DNA of 45,391 nt from Chengkuizengella axinellae. Its GTDB lineage: Bacteria; Bacillota; Bacilli; Paenibacillales; KCTC-33759. A model generated the notes under the pieces. That model ran no database searches, was not told the origin of the DNA, and worked only from the letters and a program-made list of their open reading frames with translations. Made by a program: the position numbers and the translations under genes. The stretch spans positions 1-45,391 of the forward strand of contig NZ_JAVAMP010000023.1 of the NCBI RefSeq assembly GCF_030730905.1, read 5' to 3'. Of this stretch, positions 18,499 to 26,448 are shown piece by piece (positions within the stretch are counted from its first letter, which is position 1; the number at the start of each line of letters is the position of its first letter).

Positions 18499-18744
18499 TT
18501 ACTCAACTGCGTGTGTATTTTTCAAATTTTCAATTTCTTGTGCAAGTTTCTTATTCTGTTCTTTTATTTCATTTAGTTCATTTAAATTTGCATCATTATT
18601 TTGATGCTGTTCATTTCCATGACAACAAGCTGCTTTATTGTTTTTTTCTGCATGTTTATGTCCATGGCCACCATGCATTCCCTTCATCATAAAGATCATC
18701 ATAATAGGACAAATCAATAATATAAGCAATGATAACCAGTCCAT
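18499..18744 (-). CDS. His-rich small membrane protein, DUF2933-like
   Basis: An 81-residue protein. One N-terminal membrane helix ending in C-P-I-M-M-I-F-M-M-K-G-M is followed by the cluster HGGHGHKHAEK, a CCHGNEQHQ segment and a C-terminal coiled coil (about 50-78). The Met/His/Cys-rich stretch could bind copper or another soft metal; this is inference from composition. DUF2933-like proteins commonly accompany multicopper oxidases and copper exporters. AGGAGGAG precedes the ATG. It is first gene of the operon with the propeller protein. Confidence 0.8.
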   Translation of the reverse strand: MDWLSLLILLICPIMMIFMMKGMHGGHGHKHAEKNNKAACCHGNEQHQNNDANLNELNEIKEQNKKLAQEIENLKNTHAVE

Positions 18745-18844
18745 ACATTCTCCTCCTATTTTACATTATTCATACTTCTATAGAAAATTATTTAGACTTC
18801 ACCGTTCGCGGCAAGTCCATTTTCATATTGGTTGTATCATTTTC

Positions 18845-18880
18845 ACTATAACAATAAAATTTGCAGAAAGTTTGAAGAAA
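18845..18880 (-). promoter_or_regulatory. response-regulator-like box A and -10, upstream of the DUF2933-like operon
   Basis: Minus-strand TTTCTTCAAAC-TTTCTGCAAATT (18858-18880), with TATAGT (18845-18850) about 13 bases beyond TTCTG. No good -35 is seen, as expected for an activator site. It shares its two-part sequence with boxes B, D and E and the right half of C. Confidence 0.55.
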
Positions 18881-18911
18881 CATTAGTTACCTAAACTCAA
18901 CTTTCTCCATA

Positions 18912-20429
18912 TCACTCAGGTTCGTTATGATATTCTCCACCTAGTTCAAACGATGAATAATATCCATTATACTTCACTGCTGTGACCATTCCACCAGTTG
19001 CATGGAGAAGATCATGGCAATGGAACAACCAATCTCCTGGGTTATCCGCAATAAATAATATTTCATACTGTTCATGTGGTTCTACGTTAATAAGATCTTT
19101 AACTAAAGGATTTTCAAGAGATAGTCCATTTTTAGAAATCACTTGAAAATAATGACCATGTAAATGCATCGGATGATCTAACATACTGTTATTCGTTATC
19201 CTTACTTTAACAAGATCCCCTTTTTTTACTTGAATAGGTTCTGTATCAGGGAATGTTTCTCCATTAATAGTATAAGTCATTCCTCCTTGCATCATCCCCA
19301 TTCCAGCAGAAAGGTCCATTGTATATTCGATATCAGGTTCTTGATTGGGGTCTATAATAGAGTCCATTTTCCCTTGCTGTGATATATCCATAATTTTTAA
19401 TTGGCTGGCATCTCTATATGAAGCATAATTTTCCTCCTCAACACCAGCAATATTAACTGGAATCAAGATATCTTTCGCTTCTTCTACAGCATTAGGACTG
19501 TCTATAAACCAATCCATCGTTCCAGTTTCCGTAAATTCCAAATCAATTCTTTCTCCAGGAGCAATGATAAATACATCCGTAGTTAATGAATTTCCCTCTA
19601 CCTCTTTGCCATCTATAGCTGCTATTCGATAAGAATGATCATTCAAATATAAAACATGTTTTTGATAACCAGCATTAATGATTCGTAACCTTACTATTTC
19701 ACCAGCATTAATATCAATTGGATTAATATTAGGAGCACTTTTTCCATTCACTGTGAAAGTTTGATACATCATTTGTGAATCCATTTCTCCTGGAGTACTG
19801 CCATCCCCCATCATGGAATTCATCATCCCTCTATTATTTTCACCTACATCCCATTCATCCAACATTAAAACGTAGTCTTTATCATAACTTTTCTCCTTTG
19901 GTTCAACGATGAATGCACCATAAAGTCCACGGTCAACTTGCTCAAAACCATTTTGATGGGAATGATACCAATATGTGCCTGCTTCCAAAGCTTTAAATTG
20001 ATACGTAAACGACTCTCCAGGCTGTATGGCATTTTGAGTTACACCCGCCACACCATCCATCACATTTGGTAAAACCATGCCATGCCAATGGATAGTCACA
20101 GGTTCATCTAACTCATTTTTCAAATTCACCTCAACCCATTCACCTTCTATTACACGTATCTCTTCCCCTGGGACGGTTCCATTATAAGTCCATGCTTCTA
20201 TTGATTCTCCTTTTATATTCCATGTTGCCTTTTTTGCAACCAATTCAAAAAAATTGATTTTCTCTTCCATTTCTGGCTTTTCTAGAGGAATATCCAAAAT
20301 ACTTATCCCCTCTAATCCTGCACTTTTGTTTTGATCCTTTACTTGACAACTTGCTATGATACCTATAATCGTAACTAAAATTAAAAGAGTTATAATATAT
20401 TTCATTTTCCATATCTTCTTTATACTCAT
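18912..20429 (-). CDS. multicopper oxidase, lipoprotein type
   Basis: A 505-residue laccase-like oxidase with three cupredoxin domains. The signal peptide ends in a lipobox (I-I-A-S-C28), so it is probably anchored outside the membrane. The copper motifs are complete: HWHG, HSHQ, HPMHLHGH and HCHDLLHATGGM. The last supplies the type-1 Cys, His and Met ligands. A Met-rich stretch (G-M-M-N-S-M-M-G and M-G-M-M-Q-G-G-M) resembles cuprous-oxidase inserts, so Cu(I) is one plausible substrate. The ATG at 20429 has only a weak ribosome site. It lies 2 bases after the stop of a short leader frame with a strong site. ATG at 20405 is an alternative start. The gene is related to, but distinct from, the oxidase at 23396. 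Confidence 0.95.
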   Translation of the reverse strand: MSIKKIWKMKYIITLLILVTIIGIIASCQVKDQNKSAGLEGISILDIPLEKPEMEEKINFFELVAKKATWNIKGESIEAWTYNGTVPGEEIRVIEGEWVEVNLKNELDEPVTIHWHGMVLPNVMDGVAGVTQNAIQPGESFTYQFKALEAGTYWYHSHQNGFEQVDRGLYGAFIVEPKEKSYDKDYVLMLDEWDVGENNRGMMNSMMGDGSTPGEMDSQMMYQTFTVNGKSAPNINPIDINAGEIVRLRIINAGYQKHVLYLNDHSYRIAAIDGKEVEGNSLTTDVFIIAPGERIDLEFTETGTMDWFIDSPNAVEEAKDILIPVNIAGVEEENYASYRDASQLKIMDISQQGKMDSIIDPNQEPDIEYTMDLSAGMGMMQGGMTYTINGETFPDTEPIQVKKGDLVKVRITNNSMLDHPMHLHGHYFQVISKNGLSLENPLVKDLINVEPHEQYEILFIADNPGDWLFHCHDLLHATGGMVTAVKYNGYYSSFELGGEYHNEPE

Positions 20430-20431
20430 TG

Positions 20432-20488
20432 TTATTCCACTTGCATTTGAGCATACTTTTTTTCTGATACTTCATCTATCAAATGCAA
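20432..20488 (-). CDS. putative leader peptide coupled to the multicopper oxidase
   Basis: GAAAGGGG (20498-20505 on the minus strand) precedes TTG at 20488. The frame MHLIDEVSEKKYAQMQVE stops two bases before the oxidase ATG. An in-frame ATG at 20497 abuts the ribosome site. The oxidase itself has no strong site, so reinitiation after this peptide is plausible. The predicted -10 lies just upstream, giving a very short 5' leader. Confidence 0.45.
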   Translation of the reverse strand: MHLIDEVSEKKYAQMQVE

Positions 20489-20509
20489 TTTATCCATCCC
20501 CTTTCTAAT

Positions 20510-20550
20510 ATTATATTAGCGAGGAATTGTGCAGAAAGTTTTGAGAAGAA
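20510..20550 (-). promoter_or_regulatory. response-regulator-like box B and -10 of the lipoprotein oxidase
   Basis: Minus-strand TTCTTCTCAAAAC-TTTCTGCACAATT (20525-20550), followed by TATAAT (20510-20515). It is the clearest copy of the shared element, covering the -35 position. Confidence 0.6.
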
Positions 20551-20658
20551 TGTCCTGGAGTTCATTTAACATTACTTAATTACGTCTTTTTATTATCTGC
20601 ATCATTTCTCCACACTTTAACTTTATAATCATATTGGATTAGGAAAAGGAGTTATTAA

Positions 20659-21069
20659 ATGAATAAAACAGTTACTTTATTTACTTTCTCAGTAGCTCTA
20701 ATCATCCTCTTTGTAGGAATTCCATTAGGCTGGTATACAAATACTTCAAATGATCAAACGCCTACTTGGCAGCAAATGAGCCAACAACAATTAATAAATG
20801 AATTGAATGGACTAGATACAGTAATTGTAGATTTGAGAGAGGAAATTTTATATGAGGAAGGGCATATTCCAGGTGCAGTAAATATACCATTTGCAGAAAT
20901 AACAACACGGTTTACGGAATTAGACAAGAATAAAAAAATCATTTTTGTCTGTCATACTGGGAATATGGGAGAAAGCAGCAGTCAGTTTTTAATCAAAAAT
21001 GGATTTTCAGATGTTGCTAACTTAAGTGGTGGAATGGCAGGGTGGTCAGGTCCTATTTTCTTAAAATAA
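20659..21069 (+). CDS. membrane-anchored rhodanese-domain protein
   Basis: A 136-residue protein with an N-terminal membrane anchor (about 5-27) and one extracytoplasmic rhodanese domain (about 38-134). Recognisable parts are VIVDLREEILYEEGHIPGA and the active-site loop VCHTGNMGESS with the catalytic Cys. It should bind or transfer sulfane sulfur, but the redox partner is unknown. GAAAAGGAG precedes the ATG by 8 bases. It is divergent from the lipoprotein multicopper oxidase across 230 bp. A weaker TCTGCATCAT sequence near 20596 may be a degenerate copy of the island's shared element. Confidence 0.9.
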   Translation: MNKTVTLFTFSVALIILFVGIPLGWYTNTSNDQTPTWQQMSQQQLINELNGLDTVIVDLREEILYEEGHIPGAVNIPFAEITTRFTELDKNKKIIFVCHTGNMGESSSQFLIKNGFSDVANLSGGMAGWSGPIFLK

Positions 21070-21084
21070 AGAGGTACTATCCTT

Positions 21085-21122
21085 TAGAAAAGGCCTGATC
21101 GAGTATCCGACCAGGCACCTTT
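21085..21122. terminator. bidirectional terminator, rhodanese / cupredoxin
   Basis: GCCTGATCG (21093-21101) pairs with CGACCAGGC (21108-21116) with one mismatch. It lies between convergent genes, and the minus-strand reading ends in CTTTTCT. Confidence 0.65.
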
Positions 21123-21147
21123 AAATTAATACTTCATGCTATTATTT

Positions 21148-21783
21148 TTATGATTCTACAATAAATTCCCCAACCATTCCTGCTTCTTTATGGCCAGGTA
21201 CAGTACAATAAAATTCAAATTCACCAGTTTCTTTTGGAATGAATTTAATGCTTACCGTTTGTCCTGCATTGGCATTCATATGGATGTTATTCATTTCATC
21301 ATCTTTCTTTTTATCATGACCTTCATCAGCGTAAACAGTTTGAATACCGAAAAATTGATCTATAAATGATAGCTCATCTGAATGATCTGCCATTTCACTC
21401 ATATAAGTAATTTCTACCTCTAAGTTACTTTCAGTTAAATCATGAAAAATTTTACCATCATTTGTTAAAACTAGTTCGTATTCTTTTCCAACTACTAAGG
21501 TGATTTTATCTGGATCATAACCCATTTCAAATGCTGACACTTCAATGGTTAAATCTTCTACTTTTTCTACTTCTGTTGGCTCTTGGGATTTTTCTGATAC
21601 AGTAGCATCATTAGTATCTACTTCTTGTAATCCTTCTTGTTCTTGTTGTTCTTGTTGTTCTACTTGTTGTTCTTGTTCTTGTTGTACAGTGCTAGGATCT
21701 TTTTCTAAAGATTGCTCATCGTTAGGTGAACACCCAGCCAAAATAATAATAAATAATCCTAAAAACACCAAATATTTTTTCAT
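21148..21783 (-). CDS. cupredoxin-domain lipoprotein
   Basis: A 211-residue protein. The lipobox L-A-G-C at about 16-19 is followed by a Gln/Glu-rich linker (about 25-60) and a type-1 copper domain. Likely ligands are His in K-I-F-H-D-L and Cys, His and Met in F-Y-C-T-V-P-G-H-K-E-A-G-M. An inserted loop (about 125-160) with a run of Lys/Asp and H-D-K-K is unusual. It should carry electrons on the outer face of the membrane, perhaps to or from the neighbouring oxidases and Rieske protein. ATG at 21783 is chosen: GGGGGAT lies 6 bases upstream and the lipoprotein signal begins there. The longer frame from 21798 would start inside the ribosome site. Confidence 0.9.
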   Translation of the reverse strand: MKKYLVFLGLFIIILAGCSPNDEQSLEKDPSTVQQEQEQQVEQQEQQEQEGLQEVDTNDATVSEKSQEPTEVEKVEDLTIEVSAFEMGYDPDKITLVVGKEYELVLTNDGKIFHDLTESNLEVEITYMSEMADHSDELSFIDQFFGIQTVYADEGHDKKKDDEMNNIHMNANAGQTVSIKFIPKETGEFEFYCTVPGHKEAGMVGEFIVES

Positions 21784-21888
21784 AATACAATCCCCCATCG
21801 TTTAAATTTTCTAATTCAAATAAAACATATAGGTATACTAGGTAAGAGTATAATCTATTAAAATATAAAACAATTTCTAAAATAAATC

Positions 21889-22000
21889 TACTGCAAGATT
21901 TTTTCTATATTAACTTTTCAAATATAATAAACCTGACTATGCAGTAAAAATTATAAGAAATTGCATCGTTTCTTCATACATGTTTGCTATACTGCAAGAT
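21889..22000. promoter_or_regulatory. repeated TACTGCAAGAT operator-like sites, cupredoxin/Rieske
   Basis: TACTGCAAGAT occurs at 21889-21899 and 21990-22000, and its first seven bases occur inverted at 21940-21946. The second copy overlaps TATACT (21988-21993), a likely -10 of the Rieske gene. The spacing and the divergent setting suggest a shared regulator, but none is identified. Confidence 0.4.
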
Positions 22001-22028
22001 ATTCATTTAAAAGGAGGGTGTCTGTCAC

Positions 22029-22535
22029 ATGAATTCAAAACAAAACCGACGGGAATTTCTCAAAAATTCTGCAAAAGGAACTTTAGGTTTAATCACATTG
22101 TCTGCTATTCCACTCACTTTAACTGCTTGTAGTGATGGTGAAAATATAAATACGAGTGCAATGGCAAACTTAGGACCTCTTGAAGATTTGAAGAAAGGAC
22201 CTTTCCCTAAAAAAGTAGATTATGTTGTAACCATTGAAGACGGTTGGGTTACTCAAGAACGCAGTGGATTTGTTTTTATTCAAATGGAAGAAAACAATAA
22301 TGAAATGATGATCATGTCTCCTATTTGTACTCATCTTGGCTGTACTGCATCCTTTGCAAAAGAAGATCAAAAAAAAGAAGGAATTACCTTCTTTTGTCCA
22401 TGTCACGGAGGAGAGTATGATGAATTCGGAAATAATATTGGAGGTCCTCCTCCTAGACCTCTTGATGTTTTTCAACCCTATATAAAAGATGGAGAAGTTT
22501 ACATTCCTGTCCTAAGCCCTACTGAACGAACATGA
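22029..22535 (+). CDS. Tat-exported Rieske [2Fe-2S] protein
   Basis: A 168-residue protein. The twin-arginine signal (N-R-R-E-F-L-K) and a hydrophobic stretch end in L-T-A-C34, so it may also be lipid-anchored. Rieske box I is C100-T-H-L-G-C105 and box II is C123-P-C-H-G-G. These give two Cys and two His iron ligands and the C105-C125 disulfide. The sequence is shorter than a QcrA subunit and more like arsenite-oxidase small subunits or stand-alone Rieske proteins. No cytochrome b or molybdenum subunit is adjacent. AAAAGGAGGGTG precedes the ATG. Inferred role: single-electron transfer outside the membrane within this copper/redox island. Confidence 0.93.
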   Translation: MNSKQNRREFLKNSAKGTLGLITLSAIPLTLTACSDGENINTSAMANLGPLEDLKKGPFPKKVDYVVTIEDGWVTQERSGFVFIQMEENNNEMMIMSPICTHLGCTASFAKEDQKKEGITFFCPCHGGEYDEFGNNIGGPPPRPLDVFQPYIKDGEVYIPVLSPTERT

Positions 22536-22545
22536 AGTTTTGTTA

Positions 22546-22592
22546 TTGTACTAAACAAGGGAAACATTAAGACATATCCTTGTTTAGTACAA
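22546..22592. repeat. perfect 15-bp inverted repeat without a U run
   Basis: TTGTACTAAACAAGG (22546-22560) and CCTTGTTTAGTACAA (22578-22592) are perfectly complementary, with a 17-base loop. It follows the Rieske stop codon. Neither side has a T tract, so it is a stem or operator rather than a normal terminator. Confidence 0.8.
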
Positions 22593-22676
22593 ATTGAGAC
22601 AATTCGATCAACTATAATATGGGTAAAATTCCATACAGAAATATAAGAAATTCAACTCTCTAAGAGGTTGGATTCT

Positions 22677-23210
22677 TTAATTATAAAAAATAGGACCAAG
22701 CTGCTTAAAGAGGTAAAAAAACACAAAAAACATGGATGCTATCAAAACAGGATGATGAAAAAATTTATTTATTACCCCTTTTGTAACCTTTGTTTCGTGT
22801 TGTACCATATAAATTAATATTAAAAAAACGCCTATAAAAATTATATAAAACACACTCACAATAGAATTATAATAATTAGATGATATCATTCCCCCTAACA
22901 TTGCACCCATCATGCCCCCCATTAAACCTGATAATATCCCATCTAATACAGCCATAATGCTTATAGGAGAACCTAATAAAAAACCTGCTATCATTCCTAT
23001 AATCATCCCCACTAAAGTTGAGATAAATAGATCTAAAAATATAATACCAACGATAATTCCAACCTCTAGACCTACGATCATTCCAATTGTCATTGCTACC
23101 ATCATGCCTGTCATACAAGAAATTTGTTTTCTTTTCTTAAACATGAAAATAAATAAAAACAAGGTAAAAAACACAATAGAAGACACTATAAATAATAAGC
23201 TTTGAGTCAA
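22677..23210 (-). CDS. Met/Gly-rich polytopic membrane protein
   Basis: A 177-residue integral membrane protein with about five helices. The core is unusually rich in Met and Gly, for example S-C-M-T-G-M-M-V-A-M-T-I-G-M and G-L-M-G-G-M-M-G-A-M-L-G-G-M. Such a lining suggests soft-metal (Cu+) binding or tight glycine packing; this is inference from composition and setting. TTG at 23210 is chosen because GGAGGG lies 7 bases upstream. The longer frame from 23243 has no ribosome site. It is divergent from the second multicopper oxidase. I do not recognise a characterised family. Confidence 0.78.
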   Translation of the reverse strand: MTQSLLFIVSSIVFFTLFLFIFMFKKRKQISCMTGMMVAMTIGMIVGLEVGIIVGIIFLDLFISTLVGMIIGMIAGFLLGSPISIMAVLDGILSGLMGGMMGAMLGGMISSNYYNSIVSVFYIIFIGVFLILIYMVQHETKVTKGVINKFFHHPVLIASMFFVFFYLFKQLGPIFYN

Positions 23211-23310
23211 TGCTTTTCCCTCCAAATTAAACAGTTTGTACACAATATGCTATGACTCTTAAAGTAAGCCATATTTTTTCACTTCCATTCAAAGAAAAAC
23301 AAAAAGAAAA

Positions 23311-23348
23311 TTTTATCACGATTCTGCACAATTCCTCCCAATTTATCT
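23311..23348 (+). promoter_or_regulatory. response-regulator-like box C upstream of the second oxidase
   Basis: TTTTATCACGA-TTCTGCACAATTCC (23311-23335), then TTATCT (23343-23348) at the same spacing as TATAAT in box B. Only the TTCTGCACAAT half is well conserved. Confidence 0.5.
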
Positions 23349-23395
23349 GTTACTGTTCTTTATAAAATCTAATTTTGATTACTGGGAGTTTATTA

Positions 23396-24919
23396 ATGAA
23401 AATACGATATATACTGATTGCTTTCACAATAGCATTACTCTCTATCTTAGTAGGTCTGCAGCTTCTTAAAGCTGAAACACTGCCACAAATAAACAAGGTT
23501 GAGCAAAACTTATACATTAGGGAAACAGAAGAAGACTCAAACCCACCTATAAAGGAATTTAATATTGCAACAAAAGTATTAGATTGGGATTTTGGAAAAG
23601 GTACAATGGAACAAGTCTGGACTTATAACGGAACTGTTCCAGGGGAAGAAATTCGAGTTACTGAAGGAGATACAGTCAAAGTAAATTTACATAATACACT
23701 ACCTGAACCTGTGACCATTCATTGGCATGGTATGGTATTGCCGAACACGATGGATGGAGTAGCAGGACTTACACAAAATGCTGTAAAACCTGGGGAAATG
23801 TTCACCTATGAATTCATTGCAAATAAAGCTGGGACCTATTGGTACCATTCACATCAAGACAGCGCAAATCAAGTAGACAAAGGTTTATACGGAGCCTTTG
23901 TTATAGAAAAAAAAGAAATATCGTATGATCAAGATTTTGTATTAATGTTAGACGAATGGTCACTGCCGATAGATATCAATACCTTTTTGACAAATGATGA
24001 TCAAGAAGTAAACTACGACCAGTTAGAAGATACCCCTCTTTTAGGAACAACATTAGATATAAGTCCATCATTCGGAGACTCAGATACAGAGATGTTATAT
24101 AACGCATTTACTGTAAACGGAAAACTTTTTCCAGATATTCAGCCTATTTTGGTAAACCAAGGTGAAACTGTTCGACTGCGTATCATTAATTCTGGTTATA
24201 TGAAACATTGGTTAGATTTTGGCAAACAGTCTTATAAAATCGTTGCTGCTGATGCAAGCGATATTCAGAACCCAATCCTTACAACAAATATTTTAGAAAT
24301 CGCACCAAGTGAAAGAATTGATATTGAATTCGAAGCTGAAAATAAAGGTCTTTGGTATCTACAAAGTGCAGACTTAGATTTTGCCTCTTCTGATATGAGA
24401 GTACCCATAATCATTGATGGTTCTAATCATGCAGCACCTCAAAAAATAGATTATAAAAAGGATATATTAAGACCTACAGAATATAAAACCATGGATCCAT
24501 TATTCTTAAAAGATGATATTCCAACATTCGAATATGAAATGATTTTAAATGCAGATGTTAAGTGGGGCGAGGGTTTACAGTTTACAATTAACGAAAAAGC
24601 TTTTCCAGAAACGATACCATTAAAGGTCAATGAAGGTGATCTTGTTAAAGTAAAAATGATAAATGAAAGCATATACGACCACCCCATGCATTTACATGGA
24701 CATCCATTTCAAGTTATATCAAAAAATGGAAACCCTCTAGAGCAAGCTTTAATAAAGGATGTTATTAACATATTACCAGGTGAGGAGTACGAAATTATGT
24801 TTAGAGCGGATAATCCTGGTCACTGGATGTTTCATTGTCATGACTTGCTGCATGCTGAAGGCGGAATGAAAACAACAGTGAAATATAATGATTATACTGT
24901 ACCTTACCTTCTGAATTAA
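23396..24919 (+). CDS. multicopper oxidase, second copy
   Basis: A 507-residue three-cupredoxin oxidase with an N-terminal signal or anchor helix (about 5-25) and no lipobox. The motifs are complete: HWHG, HSHQ, HPMHLHGHPF and HCHDLLHAEGGM with the type-1 Cys, His and Met. It lacks the Met-rich insert of the copy at 18912. The two may therefore differ in substrate while sharing the same fold and the T-Y-W-Y-H-S-H-Q and N-P-G-x-W-(M/L)-F-H-C-H-D blocks. The start is ATG at 23396 with GGGAG 9 bases upstream. A TTG at 23375 in frame has no ribosome site. The box C element lies about 60 bases upstream. Confidence 0.95.
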   Translation: MKIRYILIAFTIALLSILVGLQLLKAETLPQINKVEQNLYIRETEEDSNPPIKEFNIATKVLDWDFGKGTMEQVWTYNGTVPGEEIRVTEGDTVKVNLHNTLPEPVTIHWHGMVLPNTMDGVAGLTQNAVKPGEMFTYEFIANKAGTYWYHSHQDSANQVDKGLYGAFVIEKKEISYDQDFVLMLDEWSLPIDINTFLTNDDQEVNYDQLEDTPLLGTTLDISPSFGDSDTEMLYNAFTVNGKLFPDIQPILVNQGETVRLRIINSGYMKHWLDFGKQSYKIVAADASDIQNPILTTNILEIAPSERIDIEFEAENKGLWYLQSADLDFASSDMRVPIIIDGSNHAAPQKIDYKKDILRPTEYKTMDPLFLKDDIPTFEYEMILNADVKWGEGLQFTINEKAFPETIPLKVNEGDLVKVKMINESIYDHPMHLHGHPFQVISKNGNPLEQALIKDVINILPGEEYEIMFRADNPGHWMFHCHDLLHAEGGMKTTVKYNDYTVPYLLN

Positions 24920-25150
24920 AATTTTGGTGATTGAATTTTGCAAGAAAAATTTAACTAACGGTAGTCAGAAAGCATATGAAACCTTAGAGAAATCAAAATC
25001 CACTCGTCCACCATCCATTTATCAATCATTCCACCAAATGAATCCTTTCTGTAACGTTAAGCAAATTTCGACAAGCGATTTATGATTATGATATATTATT
25101 AAGTATAGCTATTTAGAGAAAATACTATCTGATCAGAAGGAGGATGTAAG

Positions 25151-25507
25151 GTGAGTGAGACATGTGTTCCATCTGGTATTAAGTTAAAAGATACTGCTTT
25201 TGGTTATACATTGTCCTTGATAGGCGGTAAATATAAAATGATTATTATATATTGGCTTTTTGAAAATAAAGTTATGCGTCACAATGAGTTGAAAAGGTGT
25301 ATTGATATAATTCCATTTAAAACGTTAAGTGTCATGTTGAAAGAACTTGAAAGAGATGATCTTATTATACGAAAAGAGTTTCCCCAAATACCTCCAAAAG
25401 TTGAATATTCTTTATCTGAAAGAGGACTTTCACTCATTCCGTTATTAGATATGATGTGCGAGTGGGGAGAGAAAAACCGTTTGTTAGTCTCCGGAGTAAC
25501 CGAGTAG
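25151..25507 (+). CDS. HxlR-family winged-helix regulator
   Basis: A 118-residue DNA-binding protein. The N-terminal Cys is at position 5 (M-S-E-T-C), and the HxlR core is L-S-L-I-G-G-K-Y-K, R-H-N-E-L-K-R and T-L-S-V-M-L-K-E-L. An N-terminal Cys is the thiol sensor in YodB, CatR and HypR of Bacillus subtilis, which respond to quinones and electrophiles. By analogy this may be a redox repressor. It is a GTG start with AAGGAGGATG upstream. It converges on a quinone-reductase-like gene, and an operator-like palindrome lies at 26497-26518. Confidence 0.88.
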   Translation: MSETCVPSGIKLKDTAFGYTLSLIGGKYKMIIIYWLFENKVMRHNELKRCIDIIPFKTLSVMLKELERDDLIIRKEFPQIPPKVEYSLSERGLSLIPLLDMMCEWGEKNRLLVSGVTE

Positions 25508-25520
25508 AAGGTATAACACT

Positions 25521-25555
25521 AAAAAAGTATTCTCTGATTCAGAGAATACTTTTTT
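25521..25555. terminator. bidirectional terminator, HxlR / quinone reductase
   Basis: A perfect stem AAAAAAGTATTCTCTG / CAGAGAATACTTTTTT with a three-base loop, and A and T runs on both sides. It lies between convergent genes. Confidence 0.95.
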
Positions 25556-25562
25556 ATGTGTG

Positions 25563-26090
25563 TTATACCTTCTTAAGGAATTTTATATAATCATGGGCAC
25601 TTTTTTCAATTTCACTCTTGGAGGGTTCATATTCTGCTCCATAAAATGCAAAGAACGAACGATAATCTGCTTTGCAATAAATAGCAGTTGTTTTAAATGG
25701 AACTAAAATCTGTTCAAGTGTAAATTGATATCTTCCATTTTCACTATAATCTTCATTTTTTATTCCTGCAGATACAGCAAAAGCAAGCTTACGATTTTTT
25801 AAATTATCTCCTTCTGAACCATAGGCCCATCCGTAAGTTAAAACATCGTCCATCCATTGTTTAAGAAGAGGTGGGCAATTAAACCAAAAAATAGGGAACT
25901 GAAAAATAAGATTTCCATGAGATTCAACCAATTTTTGTTCTTTTTCTACATCTATTTTTCCATCAGGATAAACTTTAAATAACTCATGGACAGTATACTC
26001 TTCCGGATATTTTTTTAATTCTTCAGCCCATCTTTTATTAACAGTAGATGTTTCTATACTGGGGTGTGCTATGACAATAAGAGTCTTCAT
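25563..26090 (-). CDS. NAD(P)H-quinone reductase, flavodoxin-like fold
   Basis: A 175-residue flavoprotein of the Flavodoxin_2 (MdaB/KefF/YwrO) family. The first strand is L-I-V-I-A-H-P-S. The FMN-binding loop is F-Q-F-P-I-F-W-F-N-C-P-P-L-L-K-Q-W-M-D-D-V-L, with the typical W-A-Y-G after it. It should catalyse two-electron reduction of quinones or azo compounds, protecting against redox cycling. AGGAGG lies directly upstream of the ATG. It is next to an HxlR regulator. The likely promoter and operator lie about 350-430 bp upstream, an unusually long leader. Confidence 0.9.
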   Translation of the reverse strand: MKTLIVIAHPSIETSTVNKRWAEELKKYPEEYTVHELFKVYPDGKIDVEKEQKLVESHGNLIFQFPIFWFNCPPLLKQWMDDVLTYGWAYGSEGDNLKNRKLAFAVSAGIKNEDYSENGRYQFTLEQILVPFKTTAIYCKADYRSFFAFYGAEYEPSKSEIEKSAHDYIKFLKKV

Positions 26091-26448
26091 GTAATCCTCC
26101 TAAATTTTATTATGGGGTACAGACAACATTCCGCGTTTATCTATATAATGAGCACAAGATCATGTTTTAGTAACGTAAAGAAACAGCTTATTTATACCTA
26201 GAGATTTCCTTGGCGTACAAAATTTCCAATTCAACGTAGTGGTGTCTTGATAATGAGAAGGCATCAGATAACATTGCTTGGATAAACCGTGTCCTATTGG
26301 ACATCGGTTCACGTGTTTATAATTTGATGCTGTGAAGCTCATTGTCAAGACGAATACGTTGTTTACATATACTTAATGAACATACCGTTTACAATCAAGG
26401 ATTTATTAAAACAGAGTTAAGATAAATGCGAAATGTTGGCGAGTCCCC

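Noticed and set aside
21545-21805. Cys/Ser-rich plus-strand frame opposite the cupredoxin gene
   Set aside because: It mirrors the Gln-rich (CAA/CAG) linker of the cupredoxin on the other strand and has no start signal.
22876-23205. Long frames in both directions inside the Met/Gly-rich membrane protein gene
   Set aside because: They are by-products of its repetitive ATG/GGT-rich codons; only one frame has a signal consistent with a membrane protein and a ribosome site.
26160-26348. A 62-codon minus-strand frame in the 26.1-26.8 kb gap
   Set aside because: No ribosome site, odd composition and no recognisable pattern; treated as decayed or non-coding sequence.
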